Notes under the pieces: generated by a model | Told to the model about the DNA's origin: nothing | What the model saw: only the letters and a program-made list of their open reading frames with translations | Database searches by the model: none | Made by a program: the position numbers and the translations under genes | Shown: piece by piece, positions 7,833 to 16,864 of the stretch | Layout of the letters: every line of letters starts with the position of its first letter | Numbering within the stretch: the stretch's first letter is position 1 | NCBI RefSeq assembly: GCF_025244725.1 | Contig: NZ_CP104203.1 | Span: 1 to 64,000 of the forward strand | Origin: Chryseobacterium oranimense | GTDB taxonomy: Bacteria; Bacteroidota; Bacteroidia; Flavobacteriales; Weeksellaceae | Reading direction: 5' to 3' | Length of the DNA stretch: 64,000 nt

Positions 7833-9827
7833 ATGGCAGACCTTACAGAAGATGGTTATCATTTTGACATAAAGAAACTTTCTTTCATGGGAGTTTTAGT
7901 CTCTCTAGGAATTGTGTTCGGAGATATCGGAACATCCCCGCTTTACGTAATGAAAGCAATTGTAAATGCAAAAGGCGAGGGAAGCACGATGCCTTTTAAC
8001 GAATACATTGAAGGAGCCCTTTCGTGTATTATCTGGACACTTACCCTGCAGACTACCATAAAGTATGTGATCATTGCCTTAAGAGCAGATAACAAAGGGG
8101 AAGGTGGTATTTTGGCTTTATTCTCGCTGGTCAAAAACCTTAAAAAGGGATGGCTGTATCTTATTGCTATCATTGGGGCTGCAGCACTTATCGCAGATGG
8201 AGTAATTACCCCATCGCTTACCGTAATGTCGGCTATTGAAGGTCTTGAAATATATAACCCCCACACACCTGTAGTGCCTATTACTATTGGAATTTTGATT
8301 CTTATTTTTGTGGTACAGCAGTTTGGGACCAGCTTCATCGGGAAATTTTTTGGGCCTGTAATGGTGGTCTGGTTCTTAGTTTTAGGTGGTTTGGGAATGA
8401 TGCATTTAAGCGAAAATCTCGAAATTTTAAGATCTTTCAATCCTTACTATGCCTACAAGCTTATTGTGAACTCTCCTAGCGCAATTGTTATACTTGGTGC
8501 TGTTTTCCTTTGTACAACGGGAGCAGAAGCCCTTTATTCAGATTTAGGGCATTGTGGTGCCAAAAATATAAGAGTAAGCTGGGGATTCGTTAAAATCATG
8601 CTTATTTTGAACTATCTTGGACAGGGAGCCTGGCTTTTAACCAATCATGGGAAACCTGGGTTTTCCGTAGTAAACCCATTTTTTGGAATTATGGAAGAGT
8701 GGATGATCGTACCGGGAGTAATTCTGGCAACTGCAGCCGCAATTATTGCTAGCCAGGCCTTGATTACAGGTTCATTCACTATTTTCTCCGAGGCAATGTC
8801 CCTTAATTTATGGCCAAATCAAAAAATTGATTATCCTTCCGGGGTTAAAGGACAGATGTATATCCCAAGGATCAACTGGGGACTTCTTATTCTTTGCATC
8901 ATTGTTGTTCTTCATTTCAGGGAATCAGGAAAAATGGAGGCTGCTTATGGGCTTTCCATCACCGTAACCATGTTGATGACAACAGTTCTTTTAATTTTTT
9001 GGTTATTGAAACATAGAGTAAGCAAAGTATTGATTCTATTTTTTGCTTTGGTATATATGGCCATTGAACTAGGGTTTTTCAGTGCAAATATCATCAAATT
9101 CATGGAAGGCGGTTGGATTACAGTAGTTCTTGCCGGTTCTATCGGAATCTCTATGTATGCATGGTATAATGGTAGACTGATAAAAACCAGATTTATCCAA
9201 TTTGTAAAAATAGAAAAGTATGTTTCCATCCTGAAAGATATGAAGCTGGATGAAAGCATTCCAAAATATGCAACCAATCTTGCTTATCTGAGCAGGGCCA
9301 AAAGAAATGATGAGGTAGAATCAAAAATTATCTATTCCATCATCAAGAAACAGCCGAAAAGAGCGGACCATTACTTCATATTAAGTATTGTTAATCAGGA
9401 AGATCCGTATACCTTCAAATATACGGTAGATGAAATTCTGCCGGGAACAGTGTATAAAATCAACTTCCTTTTAGGATTCAAAGTAGACCGAAGGATCAAT
9501 GACTATTTTAACATGGTACTGAAAGATCTTATGGCAGAGGGAACCATTCCTTCAAGAAGCAGCCACCCGTCTCTCAGAGCTCACAACATACCGCCGGATC
9601 TGAAGTATGTAATTATAGATAATACATATATTAACGATATACTTTTAACTGTTAAACAGAAGATTACCCTTAATATCTACAACTTCGTGAAGTACATCGG
9701 AAGCGATGATTTCAAAGCCTGGGGAGTATCTTCACACAACGTAGAGGTAGAGTCTGCGCCGATTACCGAGCTTACCGTTTATGACAGTAAGATTGAGCAA
9801 TCCGGATTCTTCCGTCATAATTCATAA
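7833..9827 (+). CDS. kup: KUP-family potassium transporter
   Basis: The 664-residue membrane protein imports K+ with protons. The KUP signature is at the N-terminus (GIVFGDIGTSPLYVMKAI), followed by GGILALFSL, TPSLTVMSA and GAEALYSDLGHCG, with about 12 hydrophobic segments to residue ~450 and a soluble C-terminal domain of ~200 residues. Length and order match the family. No partner gene is nearby. Confidence 0.92.
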   Translation: MADLTEDGYHFDIKKLSFMGVLVSLGIVFGDIGTSPLYVMKAIVNAKGEGSTMPFNEYIEGALSCIIWTLTLQTTIKYVIIALRADNKGEGGILALFSLVKNLKKGWLYLIAIIGAAALIADGVITPSLTVMSAIEGLEIYNPHTPVVPITIGILILIFVVQQFGTSFIGKFFGPVMVVWFLVLGGLGMMHLSENLEILRSFNPYYAYKLIVNSPSAIVILGAVFLCTTGAEALYSDLGHCGAKNIRVSWGFVKIMLILNYLGQGAWLLTNHGKPGFSVVNPFFGIMEEWMIVPGVILATAAAIIASQALITGSFTIFSEAMSLNLWPNQKIDYPSGVKGQMYIPRINWGLLILCIIVVLHFRESGKMEAAYGLSITVTMLMTTVLLIFWLLKHRVSKVLILFFALVYMAIELGFFSANIIKFMEGGWITVVLAGSIGISMYAWYNGRLIKTRFIQFVKIEKYVSILKDMKLDESIPKYATNLAYLSRAKRNDEVESKIIYSIIKKQPKRADHYFILSIVNQEDPYTFKYTVDEILPGTVYKINFLLGFKVDRRINDYFNMVLKDLMAEGTIPSRSSHPSLRAHNIPPDLKYVIIDNTYINDILLTVKQKITLNIYNFVKYIGSDDFKAWGVSSHNVEVESAPITELTVYDSKIEQSGFFRHNS

Positions 9828-9873
9828 AAAAGTGCACGTACCAGACCATAAGGTCTATTTAAATAAAAATCAA

Positions 9874-9881
9874 TAAATTTG
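9874..9881 (+). promoter_or_regulatory. -7 box of the fur-ostA operon
   Basis: TAAATTTG lies 15 nt upstream of the ATG at 9897. Confidence 0.6.
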
Positions 9882-9896
9882 TAGATAATTTTTTTG

Positions 9897-10370
9897 ATGG
9901 ATACAGTACAAAAAGAAAAAAATATTGCTTTGATCAAGGATGTTTTAAGAAATTATCTTTTAGAAAAGGGTTTCAGAAACACACCTGAACGATATACGAT
10001 ATTAGAAGAGATTTACAGTATGGATCATCACTTCAATGTGGATGATCTCTACCTTCTTATGATGCAGAAGAAATATCATGTTTCAAAAGCAACCATTTAC
10101 AACACTATTGAAATTTTCCTTGATGCAGGATTGATCCGTAAGCATCAGTTTGGAGAAAAAACATTGACCTCTTCATCTTATGAAAAGTCTTATTTTGACA
10201 AACAGCATGACCACCTGGTGATCTACAAAAAAGACTCTGATAAAGAAATTGAGGAAATTATCGAATTCTGTGATCCGAGAATTCAGGGAATCAAAGAAGC
10301 AATTGAAGAAGCATTTGGCGTAAATATTGATTCGCATTCGCTGTATTTCTATGGTACCAAGAATGATTAA
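9897..10370 (+). CDS. Fur-family transcriptional regulator
   Basis: The 157-residue protein has a Fur winged helix (RNTPERYTILEEIY ... VSKATIYNTIEIFLDAGLIRKHQFG) and a shortened metal-binding half with HDHLVIYKKDSD and HSLYFYG. The usual structural-zinc CxxC pairs are absent, so this belongs to the Cys-poor Fur type common in Bacteroidetes; Fe, Zn or Mn specificity cannot be decided. ATG at 9897 is preferred to the TTG one codon earlier. It is followed after 3 nt by the OstA-like gene, implying cotranscription. Confidence 0.85.
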   Translation: MDTVQKEKNIALIKDVLRNYLLEKGFRNTPERYTILEEIYSMDHHFNVDDLYLLMMQKKYHVSKATIYNTIEIFLDAGLIRKHQFGEKTLTSSSYEKSYFDKQHDHLVIYKKDSDKEIEEIIEFCDPRIQGIKEAIEEAFGVNIDSHSLYFYGTKND

Positions 10371-10373
10371 TCA

Positions 10374-12107
10374 ATGAGAATAATCCTTTTTCTGTTAATT
10401 TTTATTTCTGCGTTAAGCTCCGCACAGGACAATAAAACTACGCAGATGGATCCTTATATCCAAAATAAAGGAAAAGCTTCACCTGCAGTAAGACCTGAAG
10501 ACAAGGTAAAGATCATTCATGCTGATGAGTTCAGAAAAGATACCAAGTACGAGGGAAACCAGTACATGGTAGGACATGTTCAGATAGAACATCAGGGATC
10601 AGTTCTCTATGCTGATGAGGTTATTCTTTACAATGACCAGAGTCTTGTAAAAGCTATCGGTAATGCAAAACTTCAGAATGCAGACGGTTCCGTAATCACA
10701 GCTTATGAAATGGAGTACAACGGGGTTACCCAGAAAGGGGTTGCTAAAAAAGATGTGGTTCTTACCGATCCTAAGCAGACCATTAAAACAGACATTCTTT
10801 ACTATGACAGGCTGGCCAATCAAGCTTACTTCAATACCGGAGGAACAATTTCTGACGGGCAGAATGTAATGTATACAAAATCTGCTACCTATTTCCTCAA
10901 TACCAAAATGATTGATTTTGTAGGAAATGTAAAAATTGACAATCCTGATTATATCATAGAAGGTCCCAACATCAAGCAAAACCAGAATACAAAGGTGGCA
11001 GAGTTCTTTGGACCTACAACAATCACCAACCGGGCCAATCCTAAAAACCGTATTTACACCGAAAGAGGAACTTATAAGATGGATACAAAGGAGGCTTTCC
11101 TTAATAAGAATTCCAGGATTTTTTATAATGATAAAATCCTCACAGGGGATGATATGTACTTCAATAACATAACAGGATTCGGGACAGCAACCGGAAACGT
11201 TACATTGGACGACCCTCTGGAAAGAAGATATATCAAAGGCGGTTATGGAGAAGTTTTTCAGAAGAAAGATTCTGCTATGATGACCAAAGGCCCGTATGCA
11301 GTTAAAATCATGGAAAAAGATTCCATTTATTTTGCAGCAGAAAAAATCCTTTCCTATCAAAAGCCCGATCCAACAGACATAACGGTAAAGAAAAGCTTTT
11401 TAAGAGCTTACAGAAAAGGACGGATTTTTAAATCCAATGCACAGGGAAGAGCAGATTCTATTGCTTTCAACGAAACGGACGGAATTATGCATATGTATAC
11501 CCATCCCATTCTTTGGAGCGGTGAGAAACAGGTAACCGGTGACAAAGTTGAGGCGTATTTTAATACCAAAACTGAAAATATAGACTCACTTAAAGTCATT
11601 GGAAATGCTTTCGCTATTAGTAAAGTAGACTCATTAAACCTTAAAGATGAATTTAATCAGGTAAAAGGAAAATTCATGACGGTTTATTATGAGAATAATG
11701 ATATTAAGGAAGCCAGAGTAGTAGGAAATGCACAGTCTATTGTTTATGTGGACGATGTAGATCAGGAAACAAAGCAGCCTCAGAGAATTGGAATTACTCT
11801 TTCAACCTGTGGAATCATAGGAGCATTATTTGAGCAAAAAGGTTTACAGATCATATCTTGTAGTATTGCGGCCAACTCCGATACCTATCCCATGAGTAAA
11901 ATAGAACCGGAGAAAAGAAAATTCTCAGATTTCAACTGGAATACTAAAGACCGGATCAGAAAATGGCAGGACATTCTTGTTGACAGCCCTAATTATGAAG
12001 AAATAAAGTATTCTGCTGATAATGAGCTGTTTAATCAGGCGCAGGAAGCTATAGACAAAGAAAGAGCCAAAGAAGAAGCGAAAAAACCTAAAAGGGTAAG
12101 AAAATAA
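10374..12107 (+). CDS. OstA/LptA-like lipopolysaccharide transport protein
   Basis: The 577-residue exported protein has a signal peptide ending SSAQ and then repeated beta-jellyroll LptA/OstA motifs. These strands of the type 'GNAKLQNADGSVITAYEMEY' and 'TDILYYDRLANQAYFNTGGT' recur about every 25-30 residues. Its role would be as a periplasmic bridge or outer-membrane part of LPS transport. It is larger than E. coli LptA, as is typical of Bacteroidetes OstA-like proteins. A Lys/Arg-rich tail ends it. It is coupled to the Fur-family gene. Confidence 0.8.
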   Translation: MRIILFLLIFISALSSAQDNKTTQMDPYIQNKGKASPAVRPEDKVKIIHADEFRKDTKYEGNQYMVGHVQIEHQGSVLYADEVILYNDQSLVKAIGNAKLQNADGSVITAYEMEYNGVTQKGVAKKDVVLTDPKQTIKTDILYYDRLANQAYFNTGGTISDGQNVMYTKSATYFLNTKMIDFVGNVKIDNPDYIIEGPNIKQNQNTKVAEFFGPTTITNRANPKNRIYTERGTYKMDTKEAFLNKNSRIFYNDKILTGDDMYFNNITGFGTATGNVTLDDPLERRYIKGGYGEVFQKKDSAMMTKGPYAVKIMEKDSIYFAAEKILSYQKPDPTDITVKKSFLRAYRKGRIFKSNAQGRADSIAFNETDGIMHMYTHPILWSGEKQVTGDKVEAYFNTKTENIDSLKVIGNAFAISKVDSLNLKDEFNQVKGKFMTVYYENNDIKEARVVGNAQSIVYVDDVDQETKQPQRIGITLSTCGIIGALFEQKGLQIISCSIAANSDTYPMSKIEPEKRKFSDFNWNTKDRIRKWQDILVDSPNYEEIKYSADNELFNQAQEAIDKERAKEEAKKPKRVRK

Positions 12108-12130
12108 AATCTTTTTTTCAGAAAAAACGA

Positions 12131-12175
12131 TAATTCACCATTTTTCAAGCAGTAAATGGTGAATTATTATTTTTA
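12131..12175 (+). terminator. Terminator of the fur-ostA operon
   Basis: A 13-bp perfect stem (12131-12143 with 12154-12166) is followed by TTATTTTT. The remaining gap to 12379 shows no gene. Confidence 0.75.
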
Positions 12176-12379
12176 AAAAGCCATAAAAATGACTAAAAAA
12201 GTGTAAGAAAAACGATTTTTTGGGCTTGATAATCAGGTTTGTTATCATTCGAATCCCGCTTTAAATCTACATTCCTATTATTTCATTTTTTATTTAACAC
12301 TATTTTTTATCAGATGTTAGAGTTTGAATTAGAAATATTTCTAAATTTAGTATACCAAGAATGATAAAAAAATTTAGAA

Positions 12380-13303
12380 ATGAAAATCAAGTATTTCCTC
12401 TTGGCTCTTATTTTTTGCTTTATAAGAGTCATCGCACAGGTTGGGATTGCGAAAGTTCCCGGTTTTCAGCCTGACGCAAGAACCCTCTTACATGTAAAAC
12501 AGGATGACAATGCCGCCCGGATGCCCAGATCAAACACAGCTTCAGCGCTTCCTGTATCTGCTGCCGGGACCACAGGAAACGGGACCCAAAGCTCTGTTAT
12601 CTTTAACAGAGAGACCGGAAGTATTGTTCAGAATGACGGTACAGCATGGAAAATCTCAGATCCTATTGTAACAGCTCTGAAGAATAACAAAATGGCACGT
12701 TTTATAAGAAGTGCTGTAGTGACAGCAGATTGTGGAACATGCGGATTGGGATGTGGAGGAGTAAACAGGCTTTGTCCGCAGGCGGGAGGAGCAATGGATG
12801 TTCCTTTTACAAATGCCAGCCCCAGTTATAATGATATTTCGTCGGACGTTTCCCTCGCATCGGCAACAAGTAATGTCATTAATATCAAGACAAGAGGTTT
12901 GTATAAAATTTCTTTCAAAAGCGGTGCTATAGATGTGAAAACACCGGCTTTATGCGTAGGAGTAACCATCAATCTATACTCAAAGGTTGATCTGGAAACA
13001 AGTACCGCTGCAGCACCTACCACCTGGAGGCCTATTACCAATAATACGACCAGCTCTACCAGCGGTGCATTATCCTTGGGAAGTTTGTCGCCGGGGGCTA
13101 TTGATGTGGGACAGTCATTAGTTCTTACTTATGTTGGAAGCTTTGAGGCAGGTGATAATTTAAGACTTAGATTTTATGGAAACCAGAATATTGGAACAGG
13201 AGTTTGTACCGGTATCATTGGAGGGAATGTAATGTCTTTTTCAATGGATACTACAGGAAATGGAGTGTCAGAAATTATTGTTGAAAAAATAAATATGCAA
13301 TAA
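12380..13303 (+). CDS. Secreted protein, putative C1q/TNF-like C-terminal domain (first of three)
   Basis: This 307-residue protein has a signal peptide ending VIAQ. It is followed by a VGIAKVPG segment, a motif NRETGSIVQNDGTAWK that recurs in the next two genes as YNKADDQYYKYDGYAW and FVKSTGQAMVFDGLVW, and a beta-rich C-terminal half (GLYKISFKSG ... FSMDTTGNGVSEIIVEKI) suggesting a C1q/TNF-like sandwich. A Cys-rich patch CGTCGLGCGGVNRLC at about residue 115 is unusual. The function is unknown. It starts a tight three-gene operon of related proteins. Confidence 0.6.
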   Translation: MKIKYFLLALIFCFIRVIAQVGIAKVPGFQPDARTLLHVKQDDNAARMPRSNTASALPVSAAGTTGNGTQSSVIFNRETGSIVQNDGTAWKISDPIVTALKNNKMARFIRSAVVTADCGTCGLGCGGVNRLCPQAGGAMDVPFTNASPSYNDISSDVSLASATSNVINIKTRGLYKISFKSGAIDVKTPALCVGVTINLYSKVDLETSTAAAPTTWRPITNNTTSSTSGALSLGSLSPGAIDVGQSLVLTYVGSFEAGDNLRLRFYGNQNIGTGVCTGIIGGNVMSFSMDTTGNGVSEIIVEKINMQ

Positions 13304-13304
13304 G

Positions 13305-14132
13305 ATGAAAAAGATAATATTAATTCTAGTGCTTTTATTTCAATATGGTTTAAATGCACAAGTAGTGATCGGAGACAATATTGCCAGCAATCAGAATATA
13401 TTAAAAGTAAAAGATGGAACAAGAGGAGTAATACTGCCTTATTCCAATATTTATACTTCGTTCCCTAAATATGATGCCGCATCAATGGATCTCTTTAGTG
13501 ATTATCCTAACCTTGTAGGAGGACTTATCTATAACAAAGCTGATGATCAGTACTATAAATACGATGGCTATGCCTGGAACCCTGCAAGACAGATACAGGG
13601 AATCTTTCAGCCTAAAGGTTCAAGGTTGGGAATTTCTTCAGGAATTACAATCCCCTGCCTGGCTTTTGGTCTTGGAATATGCCTTGCCTTAGGATCTCCC
13701 CAGTATCTTGCACCGGATGATAAAAGCCAGGTTCTTGTTGATAACCTTCTTCTGAAAAATGCAAGTTCGGTAACGATAAAACAAAATGGAATGTATGATG
13801 TAGCAGCGGCTCTTGGTTTTACCGGGGGCAGTGTAGGAGCCCAGATAGGGGTTACAGAATTTAAATTGACACTACAGGTTAAATATACACCTGCTTCGGC
13901 CTGGGAAACTGTTGTTACCAAAAGTAATTATTCTATTATATTCATTATTGATACTCAGGGAAGTAAAACGTCCAGTTTTTCCCAGACCATATCCTTACCT
14001 GCCGGTGCAGAGCTGAGAGTTGTTCCAACGATAACAACTATTGGTGGGTCCGGAGGATCTCTTGCCGCATACGGAACGGATAGCAGTTCTATCAACTCAT
14101 ACATTGGAGCCCGTTTAATTAAAGCCTATTAG
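13305..14132 (+). CDS. Secreted protein, putative C1q/TNF-like C-terminal domain (second of three)
   Basis: The 275-residue protein has a signal peptide ending LNAQ, then VVIGDNIASNQNILKVKDGT and RGVILPYSN, the shared YNKADDQYYKYDGYAW motif, and a beta-rich C-terminal domain starting near KQNGMYDVAAALGF. It begins 1 nt after the stop of the preceding gene and is probably translationally coupled. The N-terminal pattern resembles secreted Bacteroidetes proteins in which a 'GVLLP' segment precedes a collar-like domain; surface localisation is inferred. Confidence 0.6.
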   Translation: MKKIILILVLLFQYGLNAQVVIGDNIASNQNILKVKDGTRGVILPYSNIYTSFPKYDAASMDLFSDYPNLVGGLIYNKADDQYYKYDGYAWNPARQIQGIFQPKGSRLGISSGITIPCLAFGLGICLALGSPQYLAPDDKSQVLVDNLLLKNASSVTIKQNGMYDVAAALGFTGGSVGAQIGVTEFKLTLQVKYTPASAWETVVTKSNYSIIFIIDTQGSKTSSFSQTISLPAGAELRVVPTITTIGGSGGSLAAYGTDSSSINSYIGARLIKAY

Positions 14133-14134
14133 TG

Positions 14135-14911
14135 ATGAAAAAATATATATTCTGCCTGTTCTTGTTGTCATTAAACATATACAGTGCACAGGTTAATTTT
14201 ACAACCATACCCAACCCTGATTCTAATGCTAATGGCAACGATCAGGTAATGATGTACATAACAAATGCAAATGAAGCAACCGGAGTTAAAGGTTTTGGTT
14301 TACCAGCTGTGGAAACCGACACCGACTTGCCTTATACCGGGATAAATGCTCCTGCCACAAGGATAGACGTTTTAAGAGGCATGCTCATATTTGTGAAAAG
14401 TACAGGTCAGGCAATGGTATTTGACGGGCTTGTATGGAGCAAAGCCTTTGAAGTGGAGTCTGATAATATTTCAAGATTTACCATAAACCCTGTAAATACA
14501 ACCTCAGGTTCTGTAATGCTTCCTGTTAATTCCTTAATTGATAAACCTAATTTTTTAGCAGATCCGCTAAAGCTTAAAACAAATGTTCCGACAACGGGAG
14601 CAGATCTGAACAGGCTTTATATCCGTCAGAGTGGTTTGTACAGAATTAATGTAAGTCTGAACTTTACAGGAGCTGCAGGTACATTTAGCAGCAGATTAGG
14701 AGCAAGCTTATATGTCAACGATGCCAAGAGATTCCAGCTTTTGGAAAATGCCGTGAATTTTGATGGTACAGTCAGAAAAATAAGCCTGGATTTCTCAGTG
14801 TATGCTGTTCAGGGACAGTATATTACTTTGGAGGCGATTTCCGAAGTCGGAGGAACAACTGCCTATAACGTAATAAACAACAGCTACGTAACAGTCGAAA
14901 AAGTACTTTAA
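14135..14911 (+). CDS. Secreted protein, putative C1q/TNF-like C-terminal domain (third of three)
   Basis: The 258-residue protein has a signal peptide ending YSAQ, a GVKGFGLPAV segment, the shared FVKSTGQAMVFDGLVW motif, and a C-terminal sandwich-like domain (IRQSGLYRINVSLNFTG ... GQYITLEAISEVGG). ATG at 14135 is preferred to the GTG at 14132, which overlaps the previous stop. The three proteins share architecture but little overall identity, suggesting old duplication and distinct partners within one surface complex. Confidence 0.6.
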   Translation: MKKYIFCLFLLSLNIYSAQVNFTTIPNPDSNANGNDQVMMYITNANEATGVKGFGLPAVETDTDLPYTGINAPATRIDVLRGMLIFVKSTGQAMVFDGLVWSKAFEVESDNISRFTINPVNTTSGSVMLPVNSLIDKPNFLADPLKLKTNVPTTGADLNRLYIRQSGLYRINVSLNFTGAAGTFSSRLGASLYVNDAKRFQLLENAVNFDGTVRKISLDFSVYAVQGQYITLEAISEVGGTTAYNVINNSYVTVEKVL

Positions 14912-14934
14912 AATAAGATATTGATTTTAATACT

Positions 14935-14966
14935 ATTGCCCTTAGAATTCTAAGGGCAATTTTTTA
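14935..14966 (+). terminator. Terminator of the three-gene secreted-protein operon
   Basis: A 26-nt perfect palindrome (14935-14960, centre GAATTC) is followed by TTTTT. Confidence 0.8.
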
Positions 14967-15004
14967 TTCAGGACTGATAATTTCTGCATGTGCTGAATCT
15001 TTTT

Positions 15005-15012
15005 TAGCTTTG
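15005..15012 (+). promoter_or_regulatory. -7 box of the class III aminotransferase gene
   Basis: TAGCTTTG overlaps the upstream TTG start candidate at 15010, ruling that start out and favouring ATG at 15031. Confidence 0.6.
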
Positions 15013-15030
15013 CTTAAAATTTTCGAGACA

Positions 15031-16212
15031 ATGGAAATGCACAAAGACTTTTTTATATATCAGGCACAGACCACAAAATTTGCAGCAGGTTTTGAAGTTG
15101 AAAAAGCAGAAGGAAGCTATATCTATGGAACAGATGGCAAAAAATATCTGGATTTCGTAGCAGGCGTTTCTGCCAATACTCTAGGACATTCGCATCCTAA
15201 AGTGGTGGAGGCCATCAAAGAACAGGCAGACAAATACCTCCATGTAATGGTTTACGGAGAATATGCACAGGAAAAACCAATTGCGTTATGTAAACTTCTG
15301 GCAGAAGCTACTCCGGATCCGCTTGAAATTACTTATCTGGTTAACAGCGGTGCAGAAGCAATCGATGGAAGCCTTAAACTGGCCAAAAGGTACACAGGAA
15401 GAGAAGAAATTGTTTCCTTTAAAAATTCTTACCACGGGAATACTCACGGAGCACTGAGTGTTTCCGGTAATGAAACCCATAAAAGAGAATTCCGCCCATT
15501 ACTGCCGATGGTCAGCTTTATAGAATTCAACAACGAAGATGATCTGGATAAAATTACAGATAAAACAGCCTGTGTAATTCTTGAAACCATTCAGGGAGCA
15601 GCAGGATTTTTAGTTCCGGAAGGTAATTATTTAATCAAGCTTAAAAAAAGATGTGAAGAAGTAGGAGCACTACTGATCCTTGATGAAATCCAGCCCGGGT
15701 TTGGAAGAACCGGTAAATTATTCTCTTTCGAGCATTTCGGAATTGTTCCTGATATCCTTGTTATGGGAAAGGGAATGGGTGGCGGAGTTCCTGTAGGGGC
15801 TTTTATGAGCTCCAGGGTAATTATGGAAGCACTATCACATTCCCCAAAATTAGGGCATATTACGACATTCGGAGGCAATCCTCTGATTGCTGCAGCCAGC
15901 TATGCTACTTTAAAAGAAGTCTTGGAAAGCGGGCTGATGGAAGAAACAGCTGAAAAGGAAAAGCTGTTCAGGGAACTTCTGGTACATCCCAAAATCAAAA
16001 ATATCAACGGTAAAGGGCTCATGCTTGCAGTTAATCTCGGAACACCCGAATATACCCTGGAAGCAGCTAAAAAATGCATGGAAAAAGGTCTTATTGTATT
16101 CTGGCAGCTCTACAGAAATGAGTATATGAGAATCTCGCCGCCCCTTACCATTTCTATGGACGAAATCAGACAGGGATGCCAGATCATTCTTGATGTGTTA
16201 AACGAAAAATAA
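15031..16212 (+). CDS. Class III PLP-dependent aminotransferase
   Basis: This 393-residue fold-type I enzyme has the acetylornithine/ornithine aminotransferase pattern: TLGHSHPKVVEAI, YLVNSGAEAIDGSLKLAKR, YHGNTHGALSVSG, the PLP-anchoring DEIQPGFGRTG, and the catalytic Lys in ILVMGKGMGGG. Substrate specificity is not decidable; flavobacterial members are usually annotated as aspartate aminotransferase family. ATG 15031 is chosen because the longer reading overlaps the -7 box; ATG at 15037 is also possible. It has its own promoter and terminator. Confidence 0.85.
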   Translation: MEMHKDFFIYQAQTTKFAAGFEVEKAEGSYIYGTDGKKYLDFVAGVSANTLGHSHPKVVEAIKEQADKYLHVMVYGEYAQEKPIALCKLLAEATPDPLEITYLVNSGAEAIDGSLKLAKRYTGREEIVSFKNSYHGNTHGALSVSGNETHKREFRPLLPMVSFIEFNNEDDLDKITDKTACVILETIQGAAGFLVPEGNYLIKLKKRCEEVGALLILDEIQPGFGRTGKLFSFEHFGIVPDILVMGKGMGGGVPVGAFMSSRVIMEALSHSPKLGHITTFGGNPLIAAASYATLKEVLESGLMEETAEKEKLFRELLVHPKIKNINGKGLMLAVNLGTPEYTLEAAKKCMEKGLIVFWQLYRNEYMRISPPLTISMDEIRQGCQIILDVLNEK

Positions 16213-16220
16213 ATAAAAAA

Positions 16221-16245
16221 TCTCTCCTGAACGGAGAGTTTTTTT
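16221..16245 (+). terminator. Terminator of the class III aminotransferase gene
   Basis: A CTCTCC/GGAGAG stem with a 5-nt loop is followed by T7. Confidence 0.8.
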
Positions 16246-16400
16246 ATGGGTTGCATGGCAGTTTCAGGTCCTGAAATTAGATTCAATATAGATTTAAAAT
16301 CTGTGATAAATATCATGAAGATTGTTTAAAAAAATAAACGCTTTTTAGTGTAATAAAAAAATTAATTTATATATTGCGGGACGATAAAAACAAAGATTAT

Positions 16401-16787
16401 ATGGCGAAACATAAAGTCCATTACGAATTTCCAATGCATTGTTTATCAGAGATTTTATACGAATATCTGGCGACGGCAGAGGGTTTATCTGAATGGTTTG
16501 CGGATGAGGTAACAGAAAAAGGCGATGACTTCTTTTTTAGCTGGGGCGGAGGGCCTGCCGAAAAGGCCACTTTGATTAGATATAAGCCTGAAGGTTTCGT
16601 ACGTTTTAGATGGGAAGAAGATGAAGGGACTAAAAACTTCTTTGAAATGACGATCACAATAGACGATATTACAGAAGACCTGGCTCTGAATATTACAGAT
16701 TTCTGTGAAGAAGGGGATGAGCAGGAGAATGCACTGTATTGGGAGAACCTTATAGAAAACCTTAGAATAAAATTAGGTGCGGCATAA
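16401..16787 (+). CDS. START-like domain protein
   Basis: The 128-residue protein resembles AHSA1/START-like helix-grip proteins: an N-terminal YEFPMHCLSEILYEYLATAEGLSEWFADEV and a central GPAEKATLIRYKPEGFVRFRW. Such proteins bind hydrophobic ligands or cochaperone partners, but this subfamily has no known role. ATG at 16401 is favoured because the upstream TTG at 16374 lies in a TATATTG promoter-like sequence. It precedes the class IV aminotransferase homologue but a terminator separates them. Confidence 0.75.
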   Translation: MAKHKVHYEFPMHCLSEILYEYLATAEGLSEWFADEVTEKGDDFFFSWGGGPAEKATLIRYKPEGFVRFRWEEDEGTKNFFEMTITIDDITEDLALNITDFCEEGDEQENALYWENLIENLRIKLGAA

Positions 16788-16814
16788 GCCGGATACTATG
16801 ACATGGTAAAACTG

Positions 16815-16842
16815 ATGAACGATTTATCGTTCATTATTTTTT
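16815..16842 (+). terminator. Terminator of the START-like gene
   Basis: A 9-bp stem (ATGAACGAT/ATCGTTCAT) is followed by TATTTTTTT. It lies just before the next gene and might also act as an attenuator. Confidence 0.65.
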
Positions 16843-16864
16843 TATAAATAAATCACTTCAAAAA

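Noticed and set aside
10599..11360. 253-codon minus-strand ORF
   Set aside because: It lies entirely antisense inside the OstA/LptA-like gene, which has a signal peptide and family motifs; the antisense reading is Cys/Ile-rich with no pattern.
12230..12275. tRNA-like stretch containing TTCGAATCCCGC
   Set aside because: The T-loop-like string has no pairing T stem, acceptor stem or anticodon arm around it.
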